From NCBI GenBank assembly GCA_013423385.1, contig BLZA01000018.1:248001-312000 (forward strand): 64,000 nt of DNA. Reading direction: 5' to 3'. The stretch comes from Naganishia liquefaciens (Eukaryota > Basidiomycota > Tremellomycetes > Filobasidiales > Filobasidiaceae). The position numbers and the translations under genes are program-made. Positions 50,301-61,650 of the stretch are shown here, in pieces. Position 1 is the first letter of the stretch, and every line of letters begins with the position of its first letter. The notes under the pieces are model-generated. The model made no database searches and had not been told where the DNA came from. It saw only the letters and a list, made by a program, of their open reading frames with translations.

Positions 50301-50573
50301 TAGCCAGTCGCGAATTGCCATCTTGGCGAATGTCCAGTCTCGTCATCCAGTGATTTCGCTCGAGCGTGTTGCTTTGAGGAATCAGCAAACTGCAAGTTCC
50401 CAGGAATTCCATCTCCACACGTTTTGGCTTTTCAGAGTGCGGAGATTCTCGCCCACTTACTCGGCAGAGGGTGAATAGCAGACGTCCGCGAAGGCGAGAT
50501 CTGCGGTGTACTTTGTAGCTCGCGCCTACGCGGGCAAAAGATGGACCGCTTCTGAAGGGCCTTGATGTCAAAA
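47373..50573. other. Gene-poor 3.2 kb, AGCT-rich
   Basis: Starts at the F-box gene promoter. No frame over about 120 codons and no recognisable domain. AGCT is over-represented as in 17737-21945, for example in the run around 48725-48785. A B-box-like TTCGAATCC near 49744 is not part of a foldable tRNA. Nothing else could be supported. Confidence 0.5.
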
Positions 50574-51432
50574 CTAAAGGCTGGAGTCAGACCTCGCCTC
50601 AAACGCAAGAGTCTCCCATCTGTCGATAGCATTGACTTTGTTTTTGGACGCTTTGGGAGTTGAGGCATTCTTTACCTTTTCCTCTCGAGTTCGAGATCGC
50701 CCAATGGATACGGCCAAGCTTGACGCACTGCCTGCTCTCCCTGCCTCTTGCCATCGTTCGAAAAATCCAGAATGCGCTGACATCTTAAAATGAGTGAGTA
50801 TCTGCTGCCAATTCTCTGTAACTCTCGGCCGGAATGTGTTGCTTTTTCTAGAGAAAGCAAAAGTGCATAAATGCGACAGGAGTATAGTCGCCACCTGAAA
50901 CGTGAGACTAAGGCAGCTATATAGGAGAATAGCTGAACTCATAAACTCTGCTTGGCACGATGTGGTAGTCTCCGGGCCGCTTCAGTCGTTCTCTTCTTGG
51001 GTGAGTGGTCCCTGTCGCCTTCTAAGTCTCCGTGAAGTCCTCGACGGTTCGCGACCCGTTTGTAAGAGAAGCCTATAGGAGCAACTTCGCGGAGAGGCAG
51101 TCGAAAGCCATATCGGCGTATTGCGTTGCTGATCTCACGGATGAATGGTTGTGGCGAAAATGTTGAAATCGTCCTTTGGACCAACTTGTTGCTAGTTCCT
51201 GGTCTGATGTCGCATTACAGGTCGAACAGCTTGAAGAAACGATAGTAGTCGCTGTACGGGGCAAAGGTTCAGGGAGGGCCAGGAGTAACCTAAGAGGGTC
51301 TTGATCACTAGTACTGAGTGATTCTGAGGGGATCAGGGCACCCCCAAAAAGATCCAAAGATTCCGAGATCCTGAAAACTGTCATGCTACTACCGGCGTGA
51401 AGCACAAAGTTGTGGTCTTTCTGAACAGCCAT
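50574..51432 (-). CDS. Possible small multi-exon gene of unknown function
   Basis: Tentative. ATG at 51432-51430 opens MAVQKDHNFVLHAGSSMTV and continues RISESLDLFGGALIPSES. Candidate introns (51285-51248, 51214-51181, about 51125-51070, about 50945-50845, about 50684-50629) keep one frame through GFSYKRVANRRG and RELQRIGSRYSLILRCQRI to RKRWETLAFEARSDSSL with TAG at 50574. The last intron has good GTAAAG...ACAG borders, but two of the introns would be only 34-38 bases, at the lower limit. Alternative joins around 51080-51180 are equally open. The peptides look protein-like (amphipathic, basic) but match no family I know. It lies inside an otherwise gene-poor stretch. It could be chance; transcript evidence would decide. 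Confidence 0.3.
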
Positions 51433-53154
51433 CCTCGGAGACTCGTGGTCGCGATTGTTCGTCGGTCAGGACTGCGACAGCTAACTATGTGACTGCCATT
51501 GACTTTGAGGAGTGCAGCTTCGAAATGGCGGGATTGTGAGGCGTTCGCTACGCATGTCTTCGACTCCGCGGCATAACAACTACCCCGACAATCTCCTCAC
51601 CAACTTCTAACCCAGCTCTGGCCCCCCAGGCTCCTCCCCGGCTCCTACCCTCGCTAGCGTTGATCAGCTCATTGATCTGACTCCTGTCATGTCGTTCTTT
51701 GAAACTCGCTCCGTACTCTTCGTCCCTCCGTGTCGCTTTGGCAAAGTCAGAAATTTACTTGTGCTCGAATTGGAAAGATGGCTAGAAAGGTTCGCAACGA
51801 AAAATGGCCGGGAAGAACGAAGGAGCTCTGAAAAAAGTCACCGACCGATTTACCGATTTACGGTATATGTTTACGAAAGTCGCTGCGAGTTTACGAGATA
51901 CCCGAGGCGATTACTCGAGAGCCGAAAGCTGAGCCCACGGAGAGTGGTGAATCAGATAGCCCTCCCGATGCAACTGCCGCAGAGCTTACCGCAGCCAGCT
52001 GACCAGCTGATAGCCGATCTGGTAGCCAGCTAGCTTGTTAGCCTGCAAACGTCTGCACGCACGGCATCATTTGCCAGGCACTGGCAAATTGCTCAATTGA
52101 CTTAGTATTGCCGATTGTGATGGCGAAGCAGCAATAAAAGGAAGCTATATTGATGGGCTAATGCGAAGCTCCTTGAGGCAGCTCCGGGAGAGCTTACTCT
52201 TCTACAGCTACCATCACTATACTGCTGATGTACTTGAAGCTTCGCAAATCATCGCGCTATTCGAATCTGAGTGTTCAGATAACCATCTCATCGGGCGGAT
52301 GATATCCGCAAGCGAGAGCATTTATCGAGAAAACGATCTCAAAATCGGGTTTCAACCTTAAGTTGGCAATGCAGTACGACTGAATGGCAACGAAGTACTC
52401 TGGGTGCCAGCAACTCCCCAGCAGAACGCTAACCTGGGTTCAAAAAAGTGTTTAGAAGTGTGAAGGTGCGAGATTTGCCGCATGGTTTCAGGTGACTCTC
52501 CTGAAGTGATGAGTCCCCGGCGGAAGCTTTTGTGGTGAGTCGTGACGGCGGGTAGTCATGTAACCCTTTGATCGAATAGCGGTTGGATTCTCGCCTACCA
52601 GCATTTTCTCGCCTATCACCATTCGCAATGGACGTCTGTATAATAGAACGGGTCGCTTGTCCGTTCCCGGCTTGCATTCTCGAGTAGTCAGCAGCTGAGT
52701 AGATCTTGCGAATTCGACACGCTCTTTTGACAGCAATTTCTGGCGATCCGAATATCTCTCGCGGCAAAACTCGAGCCGGAGGAGTTGGCGGAGGCAGCTG
52801 CGAAGGCGCTGTACGAGGTCAACGACAATTTCAACGACGTCAACGAGCTAGCAAGCTAGCGAGGAGGTCTCTTTGCCTAACTAGCTGCCTAACTCTTCGC
52901 TCGGTAAATGCACGGTATCGCGGGTTTGCGACATGCCAGCCGGCCGCCTAATACGCGAGGCGGAAGATCGGACCGGCACTTCGTTGCGCGCAGTGCAACT
53001 TTTGCATCTGCTCGACGAACCCGTCGAAAATGCGGATTAGATGTCCAGCACGATTGCAAATCAGACCTCCGTACACAGATCATATTTGCCTCGCAAGCTG
53101 GCAGTGCCAGCTCGGCCAAACTGTCTTTGCCGATATGCAAAACAGCTTGTCCGA
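51433..53154. other. Gene-poor 1.7 kb, AGCT-rich
   Basis: No recognisable gene. It contains dense AGCT clusters, such as CCAGCTGACCAGCTGATAGC near 51997 and CGAGCTAGCAAGCTAGCGAG near 52845. Short frames under 125 codons look like chance. Confidence 0.5.
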
Positions 53155-55269
53155 CTATCGATGATCGCTTACAAGGAGCTTTCGATGTTCTGCTATAACT
53201 GGCCGCCGGTCTCGCCTGTCGACGCTAGAGTCAACTCTAGGTTCCATCTCGTCGTCAGAATCACCGATGATATGATGCTGGTTTGTAAGGCGGTAGACGC
53301 CGTCCTCGTCTTCTTCACCTGCTTCGTCGAAGAGTCGTTCTGATCTTTGCGCCGGCCCATCTTCCATCGGGAGAAGGGCATGCCTGGGAGATTGCGCGAT
53401 CGGGGCGAGCGACATCGACTTTTGGTATTTGTGGTAAGAATACATCGCAATGCCTGGAAATGTTGTGTCAGAAGTAGCGAATATCGGAATCAACGGGACA
53501 CCTACCGCATATTGCAACGACGACACCCAGAATATTGAGTCTGGTCAACTCGTCTCCGAACACCCACGCCGAAACTGTGATGGTTGAGACTTCTTTGAAG
53601 ATTCCTGCTATGGACAAGGGCACAATACCAGCTCTCTGGATGATACTATGGCATAGATTGGGGTAAGCTTAGCAGCAGAGTGCGGAGCCACCGCCCAAAC
53701 TCACCAGTACTCGCTTGCTACCATCGAAAATGCAAGCGCTCCGGGAAACACGATGTATCCCGTGGTCTCTAGCGCTTTCCAGCCAGAAAAAGCTTCATCT
53801 GTAAAGACGTTGAACCACCCTTCAAAGGCCATACTGACGACGCCGAGCGTCACAGCCATGACGGGGGTCAACCAGTAGATCGTGGCGAACGGGTTGGTCA
53901 TCCCCATTTCCGGCTTGTGCATGACGAGCTGCGTTAAAGCCCATCGCAGACCGCCTAGGGCGGACGCTGTGAAAACCATGACGATACCCGGAATCGAAAC
54001 CGTGGTTGCGTTGAAGACCATCAAGAAGACACCAAAGGTGATGAAGACGATGACAAAGACAAGCCGGTGTGAATAGACTTCAAGCTTAAAGAGGAAGGCG
54101 AACGCAAGAACGAAAATCAGAGATGACGATTTGCACATGGCTGAGAGTCGATGAGGCGATTGTAAGCATCGCAGGTCGATCATTCGATGATTCAAACCTA
54201 CTGTATAAAGTCAAGGTGATCGTCTTCAAGCTAAGATTGGACAGACCGATGTCGATACCCGTGGCAATGGCTGTTGGTACGACTCCTTTTCTGTCAATGG
54301 CGAAGGTGAGCTCAACTCCGAATATCGAATTCTTTGAGGCTCACACGAAATCCTGTCTGCTCGGCTTCTCCTTGGGCTTGAACCTGTCATTCCATACCTC
54401 TCGCACGACGGTCGCAAGACTGAATTGCACTACCATGTGCGTACATGTAACGAAAAGAGGATATTTGAAGCCGTAATATTCTGGCGAGAACATCCATTTG
54501 TTGTAGAGAGATAGTAAAGTAGCGAACATGTACCTGTTAAAGGTTGTTATGACAACGCTTAGATGAAATGACTCGCCATCACTCACCACAGCAACACAAA
54601 GATGCCTGTGACCGCAGCCGATCGAAGATACCGTGTACGTCGCATCGCTCGTAGCGTCTTTTCATCAACAGACACATCCAACTCCATTGACTCATCACCT
54701 AAATAAGCTTTGCCTTGTCCATCCGTGCTGCGCGTTCTATCATGATGCCTACGGTCACTTTGCGTTCCTCCGTATAGGGTGTCCTCGAATTCGTGTTCCA
54801 TGGCATCCACTTCCTTGCCGAGGCTTTCTGAAAGATGCCTGATATGATTTGTTGGCCGCGGTTCTACCGCTGCCGAGACCAGAGTCTGAGTCGGTATTGA
54901 CGAATGCGCGGGATAACGGTTCCCGCGGGAAGAAGTGACTGTAGATGAACCACTTTTCATGACCTCTCGGGTTTCTGCCGTAGACGATCCCCTGGAACTT
55001 TGTCGGTTATGATTTGAGCTGCTTATCGACGAGTCGTTCAGTTGTCGACTTCTCGGTTGTTTCGGCGGTTTGCGATCAGATGTGCGATCGTGCTCGAGTA
55101 GGCTTTGATGAGCGTTCTGGCCGTCCTCCTCATCGTCGTCGATTACTGAATGCCCCCTTCCCTTCCCCTTGCCCTTCGTGCCTAGACTGTTCACATCGCC
55201 AAAGATGTCTTCCGGGGGATCGTTGTATCCAAGAGTGGTGCGGCTCGAGCCTTTCGACGATGCAGTCAT
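53155..55269 (-). CDS. Drug/metabolite-superfamily carrier, triose-phosphate-translocator type (SLC35C2/Ymd8-like)
   Basis: Probable nucleotide-sugar or phosphate-ester antiporter of the Golgi/ER membrane; the substrate is unknown. ATG at 55269-55267 (MTASSKGSSRTTLGYND) begins a long disordered cytosolic leader of about 220 residues. Membrane segments begin at about 54585 (AAVTGIFVLLW, then YMFATLLSLYNKWMFSPEYYGFKYPLFVT after an intron). LYNKWMF is the family's N-terminal signature. Then come KVVPTAIATGIDIGLSNLSL (about 54240-54290), SSSLIFVLAFAFLFKLE, VMVFTASALGGLRWALTQLVM and NPFATIYWLTPVMA. After a further exon (GIFKEVSTITVSAWVFGDE, about 53560-53620) the last segment ends IAMYSYHKYQKSM. 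An acidic cytosolic tail of about 90 residues stops at 53155. About ten membrane spans and five or more introns are present. The leader and tail are much longer than in animal SLC35C2. Confidence 0.88.
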
Positions 55270-55799
55270 CTCTGACGTGACATACGTGGCGAGCGGAGAG
55301 AGTGTTCCCTCAGCGAGTAGACACAATATCAGCGGAGATCATCTGCCACGGAGCCAGATAGCTGAGCCGGCGCGAAATGAGACACGCAGGCAACTGAAAC
55401 GCACCGCGACCCCTGAGCCCGCGATCGCGCACGCGTTTTACATCCGCCGGGCACGTGCGCCGTCTCACCTTTCATGTCTGAATCAGCCTCTTTATGTCTA
55501 TTGCTTGTTCAGTAACTGGGTTTTCTCTTTTTCGCTGGCCCACACAGGGTCATACCGTTGACGAAAGTCGAAAACCAATACGAGGAGCCGCAGTCGGAAT
55601 TCTTATCGCCTATACTCTGCACCTGATACTTTAAGAGCTCCGGCAATGTATCTATGATGAGACTGGGAAATCTCTTCGTTCCAAACAATGCCGATAACAG
55701 CCATGTTACAGTGAAAATAATGGTATCGCTACATGGGTGATGATATGATCAGGAACGAGATAGTCTCCGCTAAGACCCAAAGTCCCATTATCTACTCGC
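55270..55799. other. Intergenic between carrier start and antiporter stop
   Basis: About 0.5 kb with the carrier promoter and antiporter 3' UTR. A plus frame reaching 55561 overlaps the carrier leader and is its shadow. Confidence 0.5.
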
Positions 55800-58700
55800 C
55801 TACCACCTCTTCTTCTTCGGTTTCCGTTCAGGCAGATCGAACGCAATGTGTCTCCCTCCACCTTCATCCGTATTCTTGTCAACCTGAACTGTCTGGGCCC
55901 GGAACAAGGACAGCCCAGGGTTGGCGTCTCCTCGCTTGTAATACTGATTCCCCTTGGGCGCTTCCTCTTCCTCTCCTTCTTGACTTCCCGGCTGCAAGCT
56001 CGTAGACCGATACATTGAGAGGGAAGGATTCGGCGCAGGACGTTTGTAATTTGCAGGTCCGGGAGCGGTTTCCGAGGATTCCGCCGTGTCCGGCGCGAAG
56101 CGAAGCGACAAGTGACGTGATGGCGAATTACTTCTAGGATTCGGTGCAGAGTTGAAGATTGGTCGGCTTGTTTCCGGTGCTGGAGCAGGGCTTTCGTCAG
56201 AAACGTTCCCAGCGGCCCTGCCTTCCTCGATATCTCTCGGCCGGACGTCATCCTCTGAATCCGTCTTCTTGCCGAGTCCTCCCAGGAAGCGCTGCGAGAT
56301 CGAAGGCTGTCTGCCCTTATTCCTTCCCCCTCCGAAAATTGCTGATACACGACTCGAAATGCGTCCAAGTTCGTGCTCCTCGTTGTTGCCATCCCCCCTT
56401 GTGTTTGCCCTACGCAAAGTATGCTCGTTATTCTCCTCTCGATCCGCTGGTCCTTCTGTCGAACGCGATTCGGAACAATTGAGCGCGTTTGAATCATACC
56501 GCTCTAAATCTCTCTCGTTCTCCCGCTGGACTCGACCCTCGTTCTCGCCGTTGTCAAGTACTCGCTCCCTCTTGTCATCATCCAGCTGCCGTTCCAGCTC
56601 TTCGCGTTTAGTGGCTGGAGTAGGCTCCGTCGCCATCAGACCCAAGCCCAGTCTATCGACCCTGTCTCTACCGCCATCTCTAACGAAATCGGCAGCATGT
56701 TCTGGCGAATGTTCCAGTTGGCTGTGTAGAGTGTCTACTTCGTGCCGCTTTAGAGGCTGTGGATGCCTAAACTTGGTCGACTGCGAGGGGTTATGCCTGT
56801 CAAAATAGTGCTGAATGACTTCCACCTCGACCTGATGGCAATTTGTCAGTATGGCAGAAGATATACAGGCCAAATCACTTACGGAATCCGAATCATCGTT
56901 CTTCCGTTCCCTGACTAAGTGATTGCCTTCCCGGTACTCGGCCAAAACAGGAGTTGTCCTCCCGTCACCTTCGTCTTCCGGTACGTAATCCTCTTCATTC
57001 TCTTCTGCCTCCGACCGTGTTGCTGGATTCGGCTGATATGTACCATTCTCCATCGCCTCAATGTCTGCTCTTTCACCACCACCCGTTTGACACTGCTCTG
57101 CTTGCTCAGGAGAAGAACTGACAGCGGTCTGGCTACCCAGACTGTTCGATTGGGATCGAGAAAACCGTTTCTCGGAACTAAGCACCATCGCTTCGCCTCT
57201 GTCCGTGACTCCGTCATCTGCGATATCCAGGTCGTCATCACGATTGACGCGAATCGATTCTCCAGGACGCAGGCGCCTTGCATGAGTCGCCCACGCTGGC
57301 TCGTCACCAAAGGATTGACGTGACCATGTATGCGTCATGGAATGTACTCTTCGCGTCAAAGAGAAGAACGGAATGGACAGACCATCTGAGAATCTAAGAT
57401 CAGCTGACGTATACGGGGATATCATGACGAAGACCTACGACAGACGACTGAACACAGTACCATGAATGCTACAATTGGCTGAATGGTGGCCGCAAGAAGC
57501 TCTGTTTGCGATTCAGGATTTTCCGTCTCTCGCGCAGCCAATGGAAGATCGAGCTTGGCGAGCGTTGCAATGAAGATCGCTCCAACGCCCATGGGACCTG
57601 CGGGGAATATTGATGTTTAGCATTAAAACTTTGCGGCCTCCGAGGTAACTTACCGAACCATCCAACGAAAGCCGCTTCTCGAAGAGTCTTGATGTCAGGA
57701 ATCCATCGGTAGAGGGCCAACATCACCGGCAAGCGACGGAAGAGGAGCACCAGGATGATCAAGACAAAGAGTCTCCATACGGTTATCTGTACAAGGCGGC
57801 GATGAGCGTGACGTCCGGATAAGGTCAGGTGATGCACCGTACCGAAGTATGAATGTCCTGAAACTCTGAGAAGGGAATGATGGCTCCGATGTAGATGAAA
57901 CAGGCGCAATTGAAGAGCAAGTCCAATACGTTGGAAAACATGGAGTCTTCAGTTGCTTTGTTGAAGAAACCGCTGTAAAGGACGTAACCATTAATGCCAT
58001 GCAGAACAAAGCGCAAAATGTCCACTCACTCCCAAGCAAAAGCCGTCCCGCAGAAGAAGGCTCCCAGTAAGTCATCACTGCCCAACAGCGTGAGAATACC
58101 GATGGTCAAAAGCGCCAAGGAGATGTATTGCGCAACAAAGGATTGCCTGTCAATGTATCCTCGCTTTTCACTAAATTTGATGGCTTTCCTGGCGACGAAT
58201 CCGAGTATAGATCCAATGACGATACCGAGGGCGACTTCGTATCTGCAAGTCTCGAGGATTAGCCAGTGGTCTGAACTGAACCGGGGAGATGTCTAAAGGA
58301 GCTTACAGCCTGTAGAAGATGTCGGGCATTAATATACAATGGCGAATCGAGATATTCCAGATGCCACTTACCAAGTGACGTAGAACCATTCTCCCACAGC
58401 ATATCCATCATCCGTTTCGAGAATCAGGTAGAGGGCAAGGACTGATGAGCGGGACCTCGACTCAGCATGTAACGTATGAGCTATTTAATCTGCACTCACA
58501 TAAGAACGGGAACGCCGCTCCATCATTACATCCCGACTCGGCCGACAGGAGATGTCGAATATGCGTCGGCACGTGTTTTGCCGCGAATTTACCACCAACG
58601 ACGGCCTGAGCCAAGATGGGATCGGTGGGTGTAACACACGCCGCAATGGCGAGACTGGTCAGAAACTGAAGGTGAGGGATCATTGCCCAGATAAACAGCG

Positions 58701-59214
58701 CTGTAACGAGCCATCCCCACTGACAGACATTATACTGATTAGAAGAGTGTAGATTTGAGATTCAGAAAGACTAACAGCCATGACAGGTCCTAGAAGGAAC
58801 GCCAACGACTTCCAGTGATGCTTGACATATTTCTAATGGATCATCAGTATGGCTGTTGAAAGCCTTGTGGATCGAATCGCTCACCTTTGGCAATTCGACA
58901 CCAATAGCAAAGACACCAACAGCGATAACCACTCTTGTCACTTCCAATGTGATTTCATCCGTTACCTCGCTGTTGTGATTGCGACCTCCCCAGCTTCCCG
59001 GATTGAACAAGCCCAATGCGAACGGCCCGAGGATGATTCCTACGACAGTCGAAACGACAGCTTCACCGATATACAGTCGCTCCTTGATGAAAAGGGAACA
59101 GAGACTGAACAAGACGACAAATCCTCCGAGAAAGGCGTAGGCGAGATGGGGAGCATTGACGTCGAAGGGATGGAATGGATGCCCAGAGCCGCCGCTTTCT
59201 GCTTCGCCCGCCAT
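55800..59214 (-). CDS. Plasma-membrane Na+(K+)/H+ antiporter, fungal Nha1/Sod2 type (CPA1)
   Basis: Exports Na+ or K+ in exchange for protons, using the gradient made by Pma1, and so controls salt tolerance and pH. ATG at 59214-59212 ([14 protein letters not shown]). Membrane part with many short introns: [43 protein letters not shown] (about 59030-59090), and the ion-binding core [22 protein letters not shown] (about 58590-58660). The following [20 protein letters not shown] (about 58505-58570) carries the conserved ESGxNDG motif with its Asp. About 12 spans are expected, down to about 57480. The last 540 residues (57425-55800) form a hydrophilic charged tail rich in E, R, S and D ending ERKPKKKRW. 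Long cytosolic tails are typical of fungal Nha1 and carry regulatory sites. All core motifs look intact. Confidence 0.93.
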
Positions 59215-60441
59215 TCTGGATATGGTGGGTTGTTGGAAAGGGTTTCCAAAAAAAGTGTACGACCTTTTGAAGATGCAAAGTTGAAGCTGCCGTGATTTCG
59301 ATCTTGACCTGCTGCGGGTTTTGTGACAGACTCCACCGAATGTTGAGCGCTCCTGAGAACGCTGGATACGGGATTCGCTCCTGATAAGCAACAAGACCAA
59401 AGACGTTGGCAGAATTCTGATGCGTCGACCCTGACAGCGAGCTGAAAACACTGCGTACAGGCAGGGGCGACATGCGGATACAAAGCGAAACAGGATCTTT
59501 ACAGCTATCTGGCGCTATAACTTGTAGCTTGGCACCGAGTCGGCATTCTTTCCCGCGTCATATCTGTGTCGAGCAAGCGTATTGTCCGGCATGTTCCCTG
59601 TCTTGGTCGGAAATCAAGTCAAAGATGGCCCGAAGCCTCTATCGTACTACGCATCGAGAGGAGAGGAAGGTGTTCGACAACTGGGGCAATTCGAAAGTTG
59701 TACGCTCATTTTGCTCTACATAGCCATCGCTCTGTAACCGAACCTATGCCGAGCCGAATCTGCTAACAATAACTTGGGCGAAAACGATCTGATTGATCGA
59801 CTGGATGTCACCATTTCTCACCAGGGCTTGAATTTCCGTCAATCCTGATGACCTTTCGAGACCTCTTAAAATGGTCCTCGACAGATACCATCTCTCTCCC
59901 TCTCTCTCTTACTCATAACATACGCACACACGTGACGGATTGCTTGACAACCCCACGGTGTCACGCGCGGAAACGCCTTGTCTTCATTGCCTCTGAGACC
60001 GGAGTTGCAGCCTCAGAGGGCGAGTATCTGGATGGCACATTCCATCAATACAGGGAGAAAGAACGGGATCGCCTGTTTCGAATGCCTAATAACGTCGAAG
60101 CCCCCAAATTTGGCCCAAATGCGTACCAGAATACATGCTATTCTTATCATAGCAAGGGCATTGCCGTCCAATTGTACTCCGGACTATACGTAATCCCCTG
60201 AGCTGAAAGGCCGTGAATTTTCGAACAACTGACGACACGACAACCGTGCGTCGCTCTTGCGGGCTGTGCTTCGAGTTCGTCGATCACACAGGAAATGATA
60301 ATACCGGAATTGGCGGCTTTGAGACCCAGAGCGCGCCGTGCCGTGACGCCGTTGCTGAATAAAAGCTGGCGGCCCTTGGAACGCTCATTCTGGCTCTTTG
60401 GTCTCGTCCTTCCACGACACCATCATGTCCCAGTCGTGAAT
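59215..60441. other. Intergenic: antiporter promoter
   Basis: 1.2 kb. A plus frame of 117 codons (59848-60201, MTFRDLLKW) has no motif and runs over a CT repeat, so it is not called. The rest is unremarkable. Confidence 0.5.
59891..59910. repeat. CT-rich microsatellite
   Basis: Twenty bases of almost pure TC repeat, 0.7 kb upstream of the antiporter start. Such pyrimidine tracts are common in fungal promoters; no specific role is shown. Confidence 0.5.
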
Positions 60442-61228
60442 TCACCCCTCGCGCTGCACATCCCCCGCATCCCCCTCCGCCTGAGCGCGCTCCGCCTCTA
60501 TGTGTTGCCGCTCCATCTCATCCCGCGTGCGCTGCTCTCGTTTCAGCCGGGTATTTTCGCCCTCGCGCCTGCAAAGGGTTTATCAGCATTCAGCGCAAAT
60601 ACATGGGAAAAACGAGGATGTGATGCGTACCATGTCGCCCAGTGCCAAATTTCTTGGTTGTGCAGCTCGTCTACCGTTCCGACGTCTTTCAAATAAAGCC
60701 GAAACATGGGTTGCTTTAGCAGCGACAAGTGCTTGAGACACGTAGGGTATCTGTAGCATAGAACATCAGTAGGACAATCAGATGGCGAAAACATTAGAGA
60801 CTGACACGATATGTTGTGCAAATTCCGGTTGGCGCCAATATTCGAGGTATTCGAGAAAATTGAGAAACGCCGGATCCTCAAGATAACCTTGTATCGCTAG
60901 CTCGTGCAGGTAGTTCGGTGATGCTAGGCACTGAATAAACTGCGCAAACGAAGGAATTTGCATGAGATTACCGTATCAGGCGTTGACGTGTTTGCCAGGG
61001 ACATGCCTCCAGTTCCACCTCGAACCTATCCGTGTTCCGTTGCAGCTCTATCTCATTCGGCTCATGATCCATATCCTCTGAAGGGACAATCATCGACCCG
61101 ACATCCTCGAAGTGCTTTTGAGGGGCATCGGCCGTGATTGTGGCGTCCCCCTGAGCAGAAGTACGTCGGGAGAATCCAAAGAGGCTGTCTTGCTCGGATG
61201 GACTGGGTTGTGCGGACGTGTCTGCCAT
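60442..61228 (-). CDS. MED31: Mediator complex subunit 31 (Med31/Soh1)
   Basis: Middle-module subunit of Mediator, which links transcription factors to RNA polymerase II. ATG at 61228-61226 (MADTSAQPSPSEQ) opens a variable leader of about 75 residues. The conserved domain is FIQCLASPNYLHELAIQGYLED, PAFLNFLEYLEYWRQPEFAQHI and, after a short intron near 60800-60755, YPTCLKHLSLLKQPMFRLYLK. These match the family pattern F-x-Q-C-L-A-x-P-x-Y and L-x-YW-x-x-P-x-[FY] almost residue for residue. The domain ends EIWHWATW. An intron at about 60629-60582 leads to a charged helical tail (REGENTRLKREQRTRDEM) ending QREG with TGA at 60444-60442. The tail is an extension beyond the compact core seen in yeast. 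It is divergent from DDI1, with about 420 bases between the starts. Confidence 0.95.
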
Positions 61229-61650
61229 TTTTACCGGATGTGCATTGCGCAGGATGATGATAGCCCTCTCTGCAACGCTACCGTTGTGCTGTCTGGTGCG
61301 AGTGTCGCCTTGTCGAGGTGAGCTGCAGGCGTTGAGCAGTCCATCGACGTGCATCCGAGCATTATTCGGACTCGGGTTTCGTCGATCGGCGAAGGATGGT
61401 AGCTAGGATGGTGATGACGTTTGCGGGACTTGTCACGTGATCTGGTTTCAGGAAGCATCCAGTATACCGCCATCGAGCCATCGTATGGTGCTGATCAAGC
61501 AGACGGCAACAGGGACAACATCCCGCTGGTCACGCGGTGAAAAGTAAGAGCTCGATATATCAAGGTCACTTGATTTGGGTCGCTTTTCTCCCAGATCACC
61601 CAATCTCGCACATCAAGTGAAACAGTATCAACGACATTGCGCCCGCCATC
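61229..61650. promoter_or_regulatory. Divergent promoter region MED31 / DDI1
   Basis: About 420 bases between two start codons facing apart. It must hold both core promoters unless other start sites are used. No specific binding motif is claimed. Confidence 0.5.

Noticed and set aside
59848-60201. 117-codon plus-strand frame upstream of the Na+/H+ antiporter
   Set aside because: Runs through a CT microsatellite, lacks motifs and has no splice context.
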